A stretch of DNA of 64,000 bases from Ixodes scapularis (taxonomy: Eukaryota; Arthropoda; Arachnida; Ixodida; Ixodidae): positions 48,694,296-48,758,295 of the forward strand of contig NW_024609880.1 of the NCBI RefSeq assembly GCF_016920785.2, in the 5' to 3' direction. Made by a program: the position numbers and the translations under genes. Positions 55,031 through 64,000 of this stretch are shown here, in pieces (the first letter of the stretch is position 1; every line of letters starts with the position of its first letter). The notes beneath the pieces were generated by a model. It did not search any database, was not told the DNA's origin, and saw only the letters and a list, made by a program, of their open reading frames with translations.

Positions 55031-55130
55031 NNNNNNNNNNNNNNNNNNNNNNNNNNNNNNNNNNNNNNNNNNNNNNNNNNNNNNNNNNNNNNNNNNNNNN
55101 NNNNNNNNNNNNNNNNNNNNNNNNNNNNNN
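55031..55130. other. Assembly gap (100 N)
   Basis: A 100-base run of N, the conventional size for a gap of unknown length. It is preceded by a degenerate ACATACATACAT/CGCACAAGCACA repeat tract. Confidence 0.99.
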
Positions 55131-55139
55131 GAACAAGTG

Positions 55140-56439
55140 TTCAGTATGATCATAGTATGAAACATTGGCAATAGCACGCACAGCTTTCTTTTGTAAAATA
55201 TGTAGTTTATTTATATTTGTTTTTGCTGTATTTCCCCAAACTAGATGACAATAATTAAGTTGGGAATATACCAAAGCATTGTAAAGTTGGAGCTTAACAC
55301 AACGAGGTAGCAATTATTTAAACTTGGTTAGCAACCCCACTGTTTTTGACAATTTAGACGAAAGATTATCAACATTTTTATTCCAAGACATACTATTTGT
55401 AAACCAATCACCCAAAGTCTTAATAGTGTCGACAAATTCAATTTCTTCATTGTTCAAAATCAGTGGGTTTGGGATTATAACTGTAGCATGTTGACTTTTA
55501 AATAAAATGGCTTTGGTTTTTTGCAAATTTAATTTAAGGTAATTATTTTTGTCCATTTTTCTACACGATCAAGAACGGTATTACATTTAGTTACTAGAGT
55601 ACGGATATCTTTATCGGAAAAGAAGATGCTAGTGTCATCAGCATATATAATGAACTTAACTTTACGATCACGATTTACATTCACAATATCGTTAATATAA
55701 AGAATAAAAAGTAGGGGGCCTAAAATGCTGCCTTGGGGTACACCATTTGTTATTTTTGAAATATCAGATTTAAAGTTAAATATAGACACGAACTGGGCAC
55801 GATTCTGTAAGTAAGATTGTAACAAACTTAATGTTTTCCCCCACGAATGTATTCTAATTTTGCTATGAGGACATTGTGATTTATTGTGTCGAAGGCCTTA
55901 GAAAATATTATTTATTTTTGTTTTAATAATGCTAACTCAGTGGAATAACTTTTACGAAAATCATATTGAGAATTTGTAATTAAAAGGTATTTCTCAAGAT
56001 GAGAGACAATTCTATTTGAAACTATTTTTTCGAGTGGCTTAGAAAATACTGGAAGTATGGAAATTGGTCTAAAATTGTTAATATTATTTAAATCACCACC
56101 TTCATGTAGTAGACTAACTTTGGCAATCTGCATTTTGATAGGAAACTCACCGGACTCAAGTGCAAGATTGAATATATAAGTTAGGTATGGTGCTAGGATA
56201 TCTAGGACATACTTTGCTGGTTTTATTTGCATATTGTATGCATCAATACTTCTACTATTGTTAAGGCTCATAAATATATTACAGACTTCGGATACATCAG
56301 TAGGAAAAAGAAGTATAGAATTAGGCAAGGGTGAAGGCATGCACTGAAGCGCATTTTTTACAGTAGTAGTAGAAAGAGGAGATGTGGTATGATTTACAAA
56401 GTAGTTATTAAAAGCATTCATCATATTCGTCCCCGACAT
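55140..56439 (-). pseudogene. LINE C reverse transcriptase, broken
   Basis: RT pieces: SRSIDAYNMQIKPAKYVLD, AKVSLLHEGGDLNNINNFRP and ISILPVFSKPLEKIVSNRI (55912-56439); ITNGVPQGSILGPLLFILYI and FIIYADDTSIFF (55529-55825; YADD intact); LGDWFTNSMSWNKNVDNL (55314-55556); NALVYSQLNYCHLVWGNT (about 55200-55313). At least three frame changes separate them, and the N gap hides the end. Confidence 0.8.
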
Positions 56440-56650
56440 TATACAACCATCTATGTTAATTTCAACTGGCGTAAAAACCTGTGGTTTCTAGTTAAGCAAT
56501 GTTTTGAGTCTTTGCCACATCACGTCACTTTGACGTATATCATCGATATTACACATATTAATGTAATAATCTTTCTTCGCTTGTCGCAGCATGTATGTTA
56601 GTTTGTTTCTATATTTCTTAAAAATCCCAAGTTTCGAGGTTTCCCGAGAT

Positions 56651-57310
56651 TTAAAAAAACTGACTATATAAGTTGTTTTTCGTGCGAATTATAGTGAGAA
56701 GTTTAGGTGTAACCCAAGGTTTGCGAGAGTTTTTGGATGGTTTTACGGTTTCAAATGGAAAATATTTGTCATATATTCGAATATATAAGTCCAAAAAAGA
56801 ATTATAAGCTTCATCTACCGATGGACTTTCAAAAATAACGGTCCAATTTGTATGTTTCATTTCATAGCAAAAAGCATCTAACTGGCGCTGCGTGATAGGT
56901 TGGTATGTAACCGTCGAGCTAAGGTAACGTTGCCTAAAGTGACGTTTTTCTACCGATATAAAAATTGAAAGGTGATCACTGATATCTGATGAAATGACGC
57001 CGGCAGAGAGTACGGAATGTTCGTGGTTTGTAATAAACAAGTCAAGAAGAGAAGCTCTTGTACTTGTTACTCTTGTAGGGTTCTTGATGACATTAGAAAA
57101 ACCAAAGGATTGAAACTGAGTTGTAAACGCAAATTGCAAGTTACTATCAGTAAACAAATCAATATTAAAGTCACCAGCGATGTAAGATCTATAGTTATGA
57201 TCATTTACAAATCCACAGAGCTCTTCAAAACATTGAATAAAAGGCGCAAAGGCAGCACTTGGGGGACGATAAACTACGGAAAATATAGTGTCATTAAAAA
57301 GAACAGTCAA
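56651..57310 (-). pseudogene. LINE C endonuclease fragment
   Basis: 220 open codons: VVYRPPSAAFAPFIQCFEEL, YIAGDFNIDLF, NPTRVTSTRASLLDLFITN and ISDHLSIFISV. GDFN and SDH catalytic motifs are intact. The N-terminal third lies in broken frames up to about 57600. The frame closes at the linker (RKPWVTPKLL). Confidence 0.8.
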
Positions 57311-57733
57311 AATTTCATACCATTCTGTGACTGATTATTGAAAACTGCTTTAATATTTCGTACCTCTTATATTTCTTCAGTAGCATAGCGACACCACCGC
57401 CTCTTTTTCCAGCTCTATCAACGCTGATATGATTGTAATCGGGCAAAATGAAATAATCTGCACTGCTTGTATATCACGTTTCGGAAAACATGATAACACT
57501 TAAGTGCGGTCCGAATTCATGAAACAGATTATGCAACTCATCATGCTTGTTTTTTATTGACCTAGTATTCATATGAAGAAACGTATCTGATAAGGAATGC
57601 TTTTCTTCCAGAAAATCATACAAGTCGAGGGGCGTAAAAAAGTTCTCAGACATAAAAAAAGAAAAAAATTAGGAACAAAATCAAAAACTAATTTCTGTCT
57701 ACGCAATCTTGGAAAGGTCTTCTTCACTAGTTA

Positions 57734-58166
57734 TCAAAATGACGTCGCTAGTCTAATTTTTTCGCATGAAAATTCTGCTCTGGGGCACACAGGCAAACTT
57801 ACATCCCTTTCCTTCTTGCAGCGGATTGCGTTGCTCAACAAGATTTTGTTTTCGAGACATAAATGTTCGTTTATATAAACTGGCACAGAGGTCTCAAAAC
57901 CAAGGTCAGCGCTCGTAAGCCTTCGTTTTTTCGTCTTTGACAAGACTTCATCTCTGACACTACGTCGCACAAACTTTACAATCACCTTTTTTGTACCCCT
58001 TGGGTTTTCGAAGGTACACGATGCACAACATCAATGTCAGCGGGGCACACCTGAACCCCTGCACAACCATCGAGCTTAGCGACGAGAGTCTCAATGTCTT
58101 CGTTTGGGTTCTGTGGGAGTCCCTTGATTTCCAAATTATTTGTTCGACTGTACTGTTTGAGGTCAA
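57734..58166 (-). pseudogene. LINE C ORF1 C-terminal fragment
   Basis: Two overlapping frames hold the text IVKFVRRSVRDEVLSKTKK, RRLTSADLGFETSVPVYINE and HLCLENKILLSNAIRCKKER. This is the usual end of LINE ORF1 RRM/C-terminal domains. The preceding half is only visible with a frame change at about 57975. Confidence 0.65.
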
Positions 58167-58245
58167 GAAGCTCCTTTTTTGCTCAAAGTTTGCGAGCGTA
58201 CGGGTATAACCATAGCTTTGACTTCACTGCCTGCGAGGAATACAC

Positions 58246-58377
58246 GAGGATGCAACGTTCAACGTCCATTCCGCACAATCGAAATCGCAGTTCTTGGAAG
58301 GCGATAAATAAAAGCTAGTTCCGAGCACGCGCTGTGAAGAAGGTCCAACAATATGGCGTCCCGTGAATGCCCCCTAT
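58246..58377. mobile_element. Truncated relative of the 52240 MITE
   Basis: GCAACGTTCA, CCATTCCGCAC, GAGCACGCGCTGTG, AATATGGCGTC and CGTGAATGCCCCCTATA follow in the same order as in the right half of 52240-52436, with many differences. The left end is missing. It sits next to the broken 5' end of LINE C. Confidence 0.6.
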
Positions 58378-58734
58378 AGGATACGTGACGCCAATTTTTA
58401 CGCTAAATTTGGCGGGGAAACTGAATTGGTCTGAATGTCCGGTGACCTCAGGTCACGTGATAATATTTTCCCGCCTAATTTAGCCGAGAAAATGAATTCG
58501 TGCGTAGGTCTCGTGATATAAATTTTGAACTGGTAAAGGCCTTTAGCGACAGTGAGTAGGGAGTCTGGAATAAATTGATTATTACGTGCTTTCCTGACCA
58601 AATAGACGGAATCGTTGAGGGTAATACTGCCGGCTGACGCCACTGCTATCGAAGTAACGGAACAAAGATGCTCTAACTGATCGTTTACTGAAATAAAGCG
58701 ACAGAACACTATAGGCTGATTCCGGAGTGTTCAC
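58378..58734. other. No supported gene
   Basis: Contains the everted repeat TGACCTCAGGTCA (58443-58455). A minus frame at 58398-58709 may be a decayed continuation of the THAP-like fragment but shows no motif. Confidence 0.3.
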
Positions 58735-58905
58735 GAAATGTTTAGAGCATACTCGAGAGGATGAAGTTGGGGAAAAATCTTCTCGCTTGTGAACGCAACC
58801 CACTGCCACCGGAGGTCTCGGCCATTTGGAAAGCGATCAAGTTTGAAGACGTTGCAGCCGCAGTGGCCCTGTCGGAATCCCGTGTGCGATACAGATGTCC
58901 CCCGA
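58735..58905 (-). pseudogene. THAP-like zinc-finger fragment
   Basis: On the minus strand one frame gives CGCNVFKLDRFPNGRDLR and, after a shift, another gives KREDFSPTSSSRVCSKHF. This matches the THAP order: Cys pair, (H/Y)RFP, a basic patch, then a REDF.PT..S..CS.HF signature with the final Cys-His. THAP domains bind DNA in host factors and in P-element-type transposases. The frame break implies a relic. No downstream transposase was recognised. Confidence 0.4.
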
Positions 58906-59297
58906 CAATATTCTGCACTTTCGATTCTTGTTTGAACAGCTTATTACTGAATATAGTTGTCCCGATGACCACGGAATTCTCGTCATTGAATGCGTTAGCT
59001 CTAATTAACTCCGCAAATAAAGAAATGGAGAAAACTGCGAATAAAACGAGCGAACTTGGAGCAACATAGGTGTCCTAAACCTTCATCCGGGTCTTCCGTT
59101 CGTTCCTAACACACGAGCAAGGAGGAAAGTGCCAGTAGCTCTTTCCACTTTTCTCTCTTGCCTTCTTTCAATGAAAACGGAATGAGCACGTGCTCTCTGC
59201 CTCGTTTTACCGGGTCTCCTTTTTTGCTCCTCGTCAAGGCGCAGTCACGTGACAACGGGGATCACGTGACCACCTACGTGCCCCCACGCCGGGAGCG
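58906..59297. other. No supported gene
   Basis: The open frame 58761-59069 on the plus strand is the shadow of the THAP-like region. The remainder shows no motif. Confidence 0.35.
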
Positions 59298-59437
59298 TAT
59301 AAGCAAACCATATCCCGTACAGCACCTGACCACGCCCCCTTGTCAGGTGACATGACGTCACTTCCGCTAAGGCAATTTGTCATGTCACGTGACAAGGGGG
59401 CGTGGTCAGGTGCTGTACGGGATATGGTTTGCTTATA
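59298..59437. repeat. 140-bp foldback, 59-bp arms with one mismatch
   Basis: The arms 59298-59356 and 59379-59437 are inverted copies sharing TATAAGCAAACCATATCCCG and CCACGCCCCCTTGTCA, with a 22-base loop. Weaker complementarity continues outward for about 10 bp. It ends 268 bp before the LTR of gypsy element 3. Confidence 0.88.
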
Positions 59438-59705
59438 TCCCCGCGGCGGGTTTGACGTTTGACCCCAGTCCTCCTTTCCGGCGGTTCTCTTTCTGCTTGT
59501 GCTTTTTTTTTTCTTTTTATCTGACCTTTTTGATTGTCAGTTTGTTTTTCCTTTTTTGTTTGCTTTTGAGGGTGGTCACTGAGTGAAGGGATGTTTTGCA
59601 AACAAAACTACGTTGGTGGAGTCGCGTGCCCAATGTCGGATAAGGACGAAATAGCCGTGCTCCGGAAGTACGTGAAAGATCTCAACAAAGTTAATGTAAC
59701 AAGTA
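59438..59705. other. Spacer before gypsy element 3
   Basis: T-rich sequence, no gene. The last five bases AAGTA (59701-59705) are the expected half of the target duplication, but the other side lies outside the window. Confidence 0.4.
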
Positions 59706-59909
59706 TGTAGCGCCCCCTCCAGTCCGCTCGTCTGTGGCCGCCAGGCTCGGCGGGCAACATTGATCACCGCGCCAAATAAACGCCGTTGAGCGCACGCCGC
59801 CAACGCCGCTCCGGTCAATCATCGTTCACCCTCACAACCAGGCTGCGTGTCGTCTCTTCTCGGCGGGTGCTTCGGCCCCCTTCGTCCACGTTCTAGAAGG
59901 ATCGTGACA
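59706..59909 (+). repeat. Probable 5' LTR of gypsy element 3
   Basis: The borders TGTAGCGCCC...ATCGTGACA are inferred from TG/CA ends, the primer-like site immediately after, and an AATAAA (59775-59780) inside. The second LTR is needed to confirm. Confidence 0.6.
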
Positions 59910-60006
59910 CTGGCGACGAGGAACCGTGGCACTGGAGGCCACCAACGTGCACGGTTCGGCCCACGCCCCCGAGAGAGTCGGAACACCGCCCCCCGCTCCT
60001 GTCGCC

Positions 60007-60690
60007 ATGCCGCTGTACGGGAGACTCGAGCCGTTCGAGGGAGATGGGTCCGCCTGGCCTGTCTACGAAGAACAAGTCCACGTGTTCTTCCGGGCGAACG
60101 ACACGCCCGAGGCGAAACAACGGGACATCTTCTTGGCCAGCTGCAGGACCTGCGTCTTCAGCCTCCTGCTCGACCTCCTCAAGCCGGCCACGCCGCACGT
60201 CAAAACGCTGGGTGAGCTGCTCGCCACGCTGCGCTCGCGCTCCAGCCCGGCGCCGTCCACGCTTATGGAGCGGTTCCGCTTCAACAACCGGAGCCGCCGG
60301 GACAGGGAGACCCTCGGGCAGTTCGTCGCTGCGCTACGAGGGTTAGCGAACACCTGCGCCTTCGGCGACCAGTTGGACTCTCTACTCCGGGACCGGTTCG
60401 TCTGCGGCATCAATAACCCCGCAATGCAGATGCGACTCCTGGAGCTCCCCGACCCCTCGCTGGACGACGCGGTGAAGGCAGCGCTGGCGATGGAAGCCGC
60501 AGCAAAGGACGCCAGCGAGATTGCGCGTGCGGCCGGCTCACCGTCGACGGAAACAGCGGTGAACAAGATGGCGGCAAAGAGCGCTGCCTGCAGCCGCTGC
60601 GGTGCTGCCCACTCCCCCTCACAGAGCCAGTCCGTCCAAGCACAATGCTTTACGTGCGGGAGAACAGGGCACCTCGCACATGTCTGCTGA
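60007..60690 (+). CDS. gag: Gag of gypsy element 3
   Basis: ATG 60007 begins MPLYGRLEPFEGDGSAWPVY, the gag start typical of one gypsy group. The frame is open upstream to 59926 without ATG. Helical capsid-like sequence follows (ETLGQFVAALRGLANTCAFG, LLRDRFVCGINNPAMQMRLL). The end carries two cysteine clusters: CSRCGAAHSP and a CCHC knuckle CFTCGRTGHLAHVC. TGA (60688-60690) comes right after the last Cys. The same frame continues open into Pol. Confidence 0.85.
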   Translation: MPLYGRLEPFEGDGSAWPVYEEQVHVFFRANDTPEAKQRDIFLASCRTCVFSLLLDLLKPATPHVKTLGELLATLRSRSSPAPSTLMERFRFNNRSRRDRETLGQFVAALRGLANTCAFGDQLDSLLRDRFVCGINNPAMQMRLLELPDPSLDDAVKAALAMEAAAKDASEIARAAGSPSTETAVNKMAAKSAACSRCGAAHSPSQSQSVQAQCFTCGRTGHLAHVC

Positions 60691-62665
60691 GGGGGGAGGA
60701 CGAGCGGCGGCCAGCAGCAGCCTGGTTCAAGCCCGGGTTCCAGCCGAGCCCGCGGCCAGGGTGGCCGTCGCAGGCGAACGCGGCGGGGACGAGCTGCACC
60801 AGGCCCGGGTCCGTCTTCAGCCAGTGTCCACGTCGTGGCCGAAGAACCGCAGATTTTCGACGTGTGGCACACCAGGAGAATTTCATCGTCAGTGCCACCT
60901 TACTTGGTGTCAGTCGAAATCTGCGGCCACCCCATCACCATGGAGCTGGACACAGGGGCCAGCGTGTCGGTCATGCCCGGGAAGCTGTTCAAGCGGACCT
61001 TCCCTGGCGTTTCCATCGAGGCGTCGCACGTCATGCTGCGCAGCTACTCCGGGCAGCTTTCCCAGGTCCAGGGTCATGCCCAAGTCAGCGTTCGCCTTGG
61101 CGACAGGGAGGCAATCCTTTCCCTTTATTTCACCAAGGGGTCGTCGCCGACGCTGCTGGGCCGGAACTGGATTCACTCGCTGGGTGTCCGGCTGCCGGAG
61201 TACCAAGAAACTGCGCTGCACGTGGTGAAGGACGTCCCGAGCCTCCTGACCGACTTCCAGTCCCTGTTCCAGCCGGGGGTGGGCGCCTTCGCCGGCACGA
61301 CGGTTGGCATCCACGTTCCTGAGGGAGCCCGGCCTCGGTTCTTTAAGCCGCGTCCGCTGCCGTTCGCCCTGAAGGACGGGGTCACCCAGGAGCTGCAACG
61401 GCTGCAGCGAGAGGGTTACCTGGTGCCCGTCATGTCTTCCGAGTGGGCCGCACCGATTGTTCCAGTCCTCAAGCAAGACGGCCGCGTCAGGATCTGCGGG
61501 GACTTCAAGGGCACCATCAACCCCGTCGCTACCGTCGAAAAGTACCCGCTGCCTCGAATAGATCTCTGGTCGGCTCTGTCCGGGGTAGAGAAGTTCTCCG
61601 AGCTCGACCTTCATGATGCCTATCAGCAGCTGGTGCTCCAGGATGCCGCCCGGAAGTATGTCACCATTTCGACTACCATGGGACTCTCCCACTACTCGCG
61701 CCTGCCGATTGGCGTGGCCTCAGCCCCAGCCACCTTCCAGAGGGAGATGGACAACCTCTTCAGGGGCATGAGGCACGTGGCGGTGTACTTGGACGACATC
61801 CTGGTTACCGGTACCGACGACGGGGACCACCTGCAGAACCTGCGCAAGGTCCTGACACGATTGCAGGACGCCGGTCTCATGCTGAGGCTGGACAAGTGCG
61901 TCTTCCTGACCCCCAGCGTGGAGTACCTGGGACACATCATCTCCCAGGCTGGCCTGGCCCCGGCACCCCGCAAGATTGAGGCCGTGCTCAAGGCGCCGAA
62001 GCCCAAGAAGAGCAAGGAGCTTCAGAGCTACCTCGGCCTCGTCAACTTCTACAGGAGGTTCTTGCCCAACCTGTCGACGCATCTAGAGCCGCTGCATCGC
62101 CTGCTTCGTGATGGGCAGCAGTGGGCCTGGAAGAAGGAGCAGGACTTGGCCTTCCAGCACAGCAAGGAGTTGGTCGTTAAGGCTCCAGTGCTGGTGCACT
62201 TCGACCCGGCCAAGCCTGTAGTCCTCACTGTGGATGCGTCGCCGTACGGGGTAGGAGCCGTCCTGTCGCACCGGGGTCAGGATGGTCAGGAACGCCCTGT
62301 AGCGTTTGCTTCTCGTCGGCTCCATGCGGCAGAGCAACGCTACAGCCAGCCCGACAAGAAAGGTCTGGCGCTCGTGTTCGGGGTCGGGCGCTTCCACCAG
62401 TACCTGTGGGGCCGGGAATTCGAGGCTGTCACGGACCACAAGCCACTGCTGGGGCTGCTGGGGCCTGACAAGGCAGTCCCAGTGCAAGCATCGCCTCGGG
62501 TGGTACGCTGGGCCTTGACGCTGGCGGCCTACAGTTACAAGCTGGTCTACCGCCCTGGGAAGGACCTCGGACCTGCCGACGCCCTGAGCCGCCTGCCCCT
62601 GCCGGAGGTGCCTGCTGCCGTTCCAGAGCCAGCTGACGTGTTCCTGCTGGAGCGGGCCTACCCGC
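60691..62665 (+). pseudogene. pol: Pol of gypsy element 3: protease, RT, RNase H
   Basis: In the gag frame after the TGA, a Gly/Arg/Ser-rich linker leads to the protease (TMELDTGASVSVMPG), RT (WAAPIVPVLKQDGRVRICGD, FSELDLHDAYQQLVL, HVAVYLDDILVTG with YLDD) and RNase H (LTVDASPYGVGAVLS, AVTDHKPLLGLL, LGPADALSRLP). No in-frame start ATG occurs before the protease, so expression from the gag start by readthrough is expected, if the TGA is original. The frame is lost at about 62665 in a G-run (CGGGGTG), where one extra base moves the rest into another frame. Confidence 0.85.
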
Positions 62666-62668
62666 GGG

Positions 62669-64000
62669 GTGCTTACCAGGACTGCGGTGGCGCAGGCGAC
62701 CAGCCGGGACCCGGGCCTGTCTCAGGTGGTCAAGGCGGTTGCCCGAGGGGAGGAGCTGCGTCACCAGGCGTACAGCCACAAGACCGCCGAGCTGAGCTTG
62801 GAGCAGGGCTGCCTGCTGTGGGGTTCCAGAGTGGTGATTCCACAGAGTCTCCGGGCCAAGGTCCTGCCGTTGCTGCACGCGGGGCATCCTGGCATTGAAA
62901 AGACCAAAATGATGGCACGGTCGCACGTATGGTGGCCTGGCCTGGACCAGGACATCGCGCACCAGGTGCAAGGCTGCCAGGTCTGCCAGGAGAACCAGCG
63001 AGCCTCGCGCCACGTGGAGATCACCCCGTGGCCGTTCCCACAGAGGCCCTGGTCCCGTCTGCACGTTGATTTTGCGGGACCCTTCAAGGGCCACTACTTC
63101 CTGGTGGTAGTGGATGCCTACTCGAAGTGGGGGGAGGCACTGCCAGTCACCAGTCCATCGGCAAGCACGACTATTGCGGCGCTGCGGCAGGTCTTCGCGG
63201 CGCAGAGATTGCCGGACATTATTGTGTCCGACAATGGTCCCGCTTTCGCCAGCGCCGACTACCTGGACTGGCTGCAGAGGAATGGAATCCGCCGGATGCT
63301 GGTTCCGCCGTACCACCCCGCTTCCAATGGTGCAGCAGAGCGGGTGGCACAGACCCTCAAGAACAAGCTGAAGAAGAGCCAGCCCGGGGATTTCCGGACG
63401 CAGGTGGCCCGGGTACTGTTCCAGTACCGGACCACACCCCAAGAGGTCACTGGCCGTGCCCCCTGCGAGCTTCTGCTGGGCCGGATGATCAAGACACCGT
63501 TGGACGTCTTGCATCCAGACCTCCGGTCCACGGCGCTTTTGAAGAAGCAGAAGCTGGCTGCTGACCGATTGTGCCGTCCCGGGCCTTTGCCGGAGCCGGG
63601 AGGGTCGGTGTACGCCGTGAACTTCCGTCCTGGCCCACCCTGGTCTGCCGGACATGTTGTTTCACCAGCGAGTGCCTCGTCGCTGCTCGTCCGCATGCCC
63701 GACGGGACCACCTGGCACCGGCACGCCGACCATGTCAGGCATCGCTCCGGGACCTTGCTTGCACCCTCGGCCGTCGCTTCAGAGGACCAGCCCGCAGGGG
63801 GACCAATGACAGCACCAGTTGCGGCCAGTGGAGCGCCAACCAGCACGGAGGCGACAAGCGTCGCCACTCCTGTGGCACCAGTTGGACCGGTGTCACACCC
63901 AAATCCGGTCCCTGCGGCTCCACCGGGTGGAGCGCGACCTGTAGAGGCAGCGCCCGGCGTTGTCACACCTGGCCCGTCGACTCCAGTGCTCAGGCGGAGT
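62669..64000 (+). pseudogene. pol: Pol of gypsy element 3: integrase, incomplete at window edge
   Basis: This 444-codon frame is open to the last base. It starts in the RNase H-integrase connection and carries the zinc-finger part (HPGIEKTKMMARSHVWW, CQVCQENQ). The full DDE core follows: LHVDFAGPF (first Asp), VSDNGPAF (second Asp), GAAERVAQTLKNK (Glu). The tail contains YQYRTTP-type (FQYRTTPQEVTG) and LLLGRMIKTPLD sequences, then a Pro/Ala-rich C-terminus. All three catalytic residues are kept, unlike in element 2. The stop lies beyond the window. Confidence 0.85.

Larger units (their letters stand above)
54855..58200 (-). mobile_element. LINE C: decayed CR1/L2-type element, 5'-truncated
   Basis: Minus-strand order: ORF1 C-terminal part (about 58200-57734), endonuclease (57600-56651), RT (56439-55529) and thumb/tail (55556-55140), with an N gap (55031-55130) inside the tail. 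It is broken by several shifts, but each piece reads well. The ORF1 N-terminus is missing, so presence of a 2A cannot be judged. Confidence 0.75.
59706..64000 (+). mobile_element. Ty3/gypsy LTR retrotransposon 3, 5' part
   Basis: A candidate 204-bp 5' LTR (59706-59909) is followed by a TGG-starting primer-like site (TGGCGACGAGGAACCG), Gag (60007-60690), and Pol with protease, RT, RNase H and integrase running to the window edge. The 3' LTR is not in the window. Base composition is GC-rich compared with the surroundings. Gag and Pol share one frame, separated only by a TGA. Pol has one frame change near 62665. Confidence 0.88.

Noticed and set aside
58443..58455. TGACCTCAGGTCA as a nuclear-receptor (ecdysone-type) element
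   Set aside because: It is one everted repeat with no promoter nearby; sites like this occur by chance at this window size.
59926..60006. Gag of element 3 starting at GTG 59926
   Set aside because: ATG 60007 begins the conserved gag text; a GTG start is not expected in an animal element.
62429..63966. Long minus-strand frames (408 and 235 codons) opposite the integrase of element 3
   Set aside because: They are antisense shadows of GC-rich pol coding sequence, and the plus strand carries the full integrase motif set.
1..64000. CRISPR arrays, operons, phage or bacterial genes
   Set aside because: No regularly spaced short repeats and no prokaryotic gene organisation were seen anywhere.

Overview
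The window reads as a TE-rich, gene-poor stretch of an arthropod nuclear genome, most likely a hard tick (Ixodidae). This is inferred from tRNA-Ser-headed SINE copies resembling the tick Ruka family, Ty3/gypsy elements with short LTRs, 2A-bearing CR1/L2-type LINEs, hAT and PIF/Harbinger DNA elements, and AT-rich intergenic DNA with long homopolymers. No bacterial signal is present. A 100-base run of N (55031-55130) marks an assembly gap.

Layout. 1.4-3.6 kb: an intronless leucine-rich-repeat (LRR) reading frame broken by two frame changes and one stop. 3.72-7.26 kb: a complete but internally deleted Ty3/gypsy element (minus strand; 170-bp LTRs, ATACA target duplication). 9.5-16.95 kb: a decayed LINE (plus strand), split by a 3.68-kb PIF/Harbinger element (10733-14412, CTG duplication) that carries a hAT-type MITE; the LINE also holds a 176-bp inverted-repeat MITE. 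A SINE follows its poly(A) tail. 18.4-18.8 kb: a candidate host terminal exon (minus). 19.5-20.2 kb: a second SINE and a 198-bp foldback. 20.83-26.68 kb: a 5.85-kb Ty3/gypsy element (plus; 387-bp LTRs, ATAT duplication), nearly intact but with one nonsense codon and a lost integrase catalytic Asp. 27-41 kb: mostly unassigned DNA with foldbacks, palindromes and a few weak ORFs. 41.7-58.2 kb: three LINEs, all on the minus strand. LINE A is nearly intact and interrupted by a 1.69-kb TA-flanked insert; LINEs B and C are decayed. 58.2-59.5 kb: a MITE relic, a THAP-like fragment and a 140-bp foldback. 59.7 kb to the end: the 5' part of a third Ty3/gypsy element (plus), truncated by the window edge.

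The most interesting signals are translational recoding signals. Two unrelated gypsy elements carry the same slippery heptamer G_GGA_AAC just before the gag stop, with pol in the -1 frame, and one has a stem-loop at the right distance. The third element has a single in-frame TGA between Gag and Pol. LINE A ORF1 starts with a hydrophobic segment followed by a canonical 2A motif (GDIEANPGP), and LINE B keeps a mutated version at the same place. The window therefore shows several retroelement ways to make two proteins from one RNA. The parts are known in type; their occurrence together here is the notable point. No clearly new host system was found.
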